In this document: positions 4,752 to 5,643 of the stretch, in pieces
Layout of the letters: each line of letters starts with the position of its first letter
How positions within the stretch are numbered: position 1 is the first letter of the stretch
Origin: a bacterium
GTDB taxonomy: Bacteria > Chloroflexota > Dormibacteria > UBA8260 > Bog-877
DNA length: 5,643 nt
Assembly (NCBI GenBank): GCA_021802115.1
Contig: JAKABA010000242.1
Coordinates: 1-5,643, forward strand
Reading direction: 5' to 3'
Program-made: the position numbers and the translations under genes
Notes under the pieces: model-generated
What the model was told of the DNA's origin: nothing
Seen by the model: the letters and a program-made list of their open reading frames with translations, nothing else
Databases searched by the model: none

Positions 4752-5643
4752 TCTGTCCCAGAGGATGCAGGCGGTGGCGCAGCGGCCGCGCCGCCAGTTG
4801 GTGTCCGATGTGCTGATGGTGGTGGTGCCACCGGCCGGCTTCTTCGCCGCCTCGTTCGTCTACAACAACCAGCTCCTGCTGCTCACCATGATGGTCTACG
4901 TCGCCCTCGCCCAGGGCCTCAACGTCATCTTCGGGTTCACCGGGTACCTGCCCTTCGGTTACGTCGGCTTCTTCGGGGCGGGGGCGTACGGCACCGCCCT
5001 CAGTGTCCACTTCCTGCACGTGCCCATCCTGCTCGCGGTGGTGTTGGGCGGAGTCGCGGGGCTCCTGGTCGCGGCGCTGCTGTCTCCGCTGCTGCGGCTG
5101 TCGGGCGCCTACTTCGCGATCGCATCCCTGGCGGCCGCCGAGGCCCTCTACTACCTGGTCTCCAACCCCCAGTTGACGGCGGTAACCAATGGGCCCTACG
5201 GGGTGAACCTGGCCTCCGTGTACAACTCGGGCGCCGCCCTCGACGCCGCCGTGATCCTGGTCGGGATCGCCATGCTCTGTGTGGTGTGGGTGCGCCGTTC
5301 CCACTTCGGAATGTCCCTGCGGGCGATCCGGGCCGACCCCCTCTCCGCGCGCATGGCCGGGGTCAACGTGGTGAGGGCACGAACCATCGCGTGGCTGATC
5401 AGCGCCACCCTGGCGGGGCTGGCGGGAGCGATCTATGCGTGGGCGATCTCGGTGTTCTATCCCGACGCGGTCTTCGACCTCTCCATCAGCGTGTTCGCGA
5501 TCGTCTTCGCCCTCTTCGGTGGCGTGGGCACGGTCCTGGGGCCGCTGCTGGGGGCGATCGTCCTCTATGGGGTCTACAACTACATCGGGGTCTCCCAACC
5601 CCAGGAGTTCCAGCTCATCTATGGAGTCCTGATCGTCCTGATC
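4744..5643 (+). CDS. livM: ABC transporter permease, LivM family, C-terminus off the right edge
   Basis: The second permease of the HAAT importer, partner of LivH. From GTG 4744 the frame gives 300 codons with no stop to the window end; family members are about 300-360 aa, so little is missing. A basic N-terminal stretch (RPRRQ, 14-18) precedes hydrophobic segments. Signatures are NVIFGFTGYLPFGYVGFFGA (60-79), matching the family's G-x-x-x-F/S-G-x-x-x-F-F pattern, then SGAYFAIASLAAAEALYYL from 120, TNGPYGVNL, the EAA-like loop HFGMSLRAIRADPLSARMAG (187-206), WLISATLAGLAGAIYA, and FGGVGTVLGPLLGAIVLYG. The GTG lies inside the livH end (8-base overlap, GTGTCTAG) without a clear Shine-Dalgarno, which suggests translational coupling. 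ATG 4765 is an alternative start, but its only purine-rich stretch is immediately adjacent to the codon. livG/livF-type ATPase genes are expected next but are not visible. Confidence 0.94.
   Translation, partial: MSSLSQRMQAVAQRPRRQLVSDVLMVVVPPAGFFAASFVYNNQLLLLTMMVYVALAQGLNVIFGFTGYLPFGYVGFFGAGAYGTALSVHFLHVPILLAVVLGGVAGLLVAALLSPLLRLSGAYFAIASLAAAEALYYLVSNPQLTAVTNGPYGVNLASVYNSGAALDAAVILVGIAMLCVVWVRRSHFGMSLRAIRADPLSARMAGVNVVRARTIAWLISATLAGLAGAIYAWAISVFYPDAVFDLSISVFAIVFALFGGVGTVLGPLLGAIVLYGVYNYIGVSQPQEFQLIYGVLIVLI

Noticed and set aside
4699..5598. 299-aa open frame on the minus strand opposite livM
   Set aside because: Same type of charged, His- and Asp-rich antisense frame; livM signatures explain the sequence.

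Overview
The window is high-GC bacterial DNA (about two-thirds GC by eye). It carries five protein genes in two divergent groups, and the two outer genes run off the window edges. No RNA gene, mobile element, CRISPR array or obvious phage element is visible. The GC-rich codon use, GTG and TTG starts, strong Shine-Dalgarno sites before some genes and none before others, and a lipoprotein-type solute-binding protein suggest a Terrabacteria lineage. Actinomycetota (for example Acidimicrobiia-like) or Dormibacterota/Chloroflexota relatives are the likeliest, but this is inferred from style only and is not a firm placement.

Minus strand, left half. At the left edge is the FAD-binding (medium) subunit of a xanthine dehydrogenase / CO dehydrogenase-type molybdenum hydroxylase, almost complete and missing only its extreme C-terminus. 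After a 300-bp gap without a gene, and upstream of it in the direction of transcription, lies a complete Cof-type HAD-superfamily hydrolase with all four HAD motifs intact. A short reading frame of 51 codons with its own good Shine-Dalgarno site runs into the hydrolase start with a 4-base ATGA overlap. It is a possible leader peptide.

Central divergent spacer (about 1952-2503). Most of it is gene-free GC-rich DNA. Its right end holds a strong sigma70-type promoter (TTGCCA, 17 bp, TATAAA with an extended TG), then a leader of roughly 80 nt and an AAGGAGG ribosome site.

Plus strand, right half. This is a HAAT/Liv-type ABC importer operon: a lipoprotein solute-binding protein, a strong intercistronic hairpin, a LivH-type permease starting at TTG, and a LivM-type permease whose GTG start overlaps the livH stop by 8 bases and which runs off the right edge. 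The ATPase genes (livG/livF type) would be expected beyond the edge. The layout fits one promoter with more binding protein made than permease. Branched-chain amino acids are the default substrate guess, but these families also take urea, amides, aromatics and other compounds. The neighbouring molybdenum hydroxylase makes a non-amino-acid substrate worth considering.

I see no clearly novel system. The most interesting points are the possible coupled leader ORF, the intercistronic hairpin, and the pairing of an importer with a molybdenum hydroxylase.
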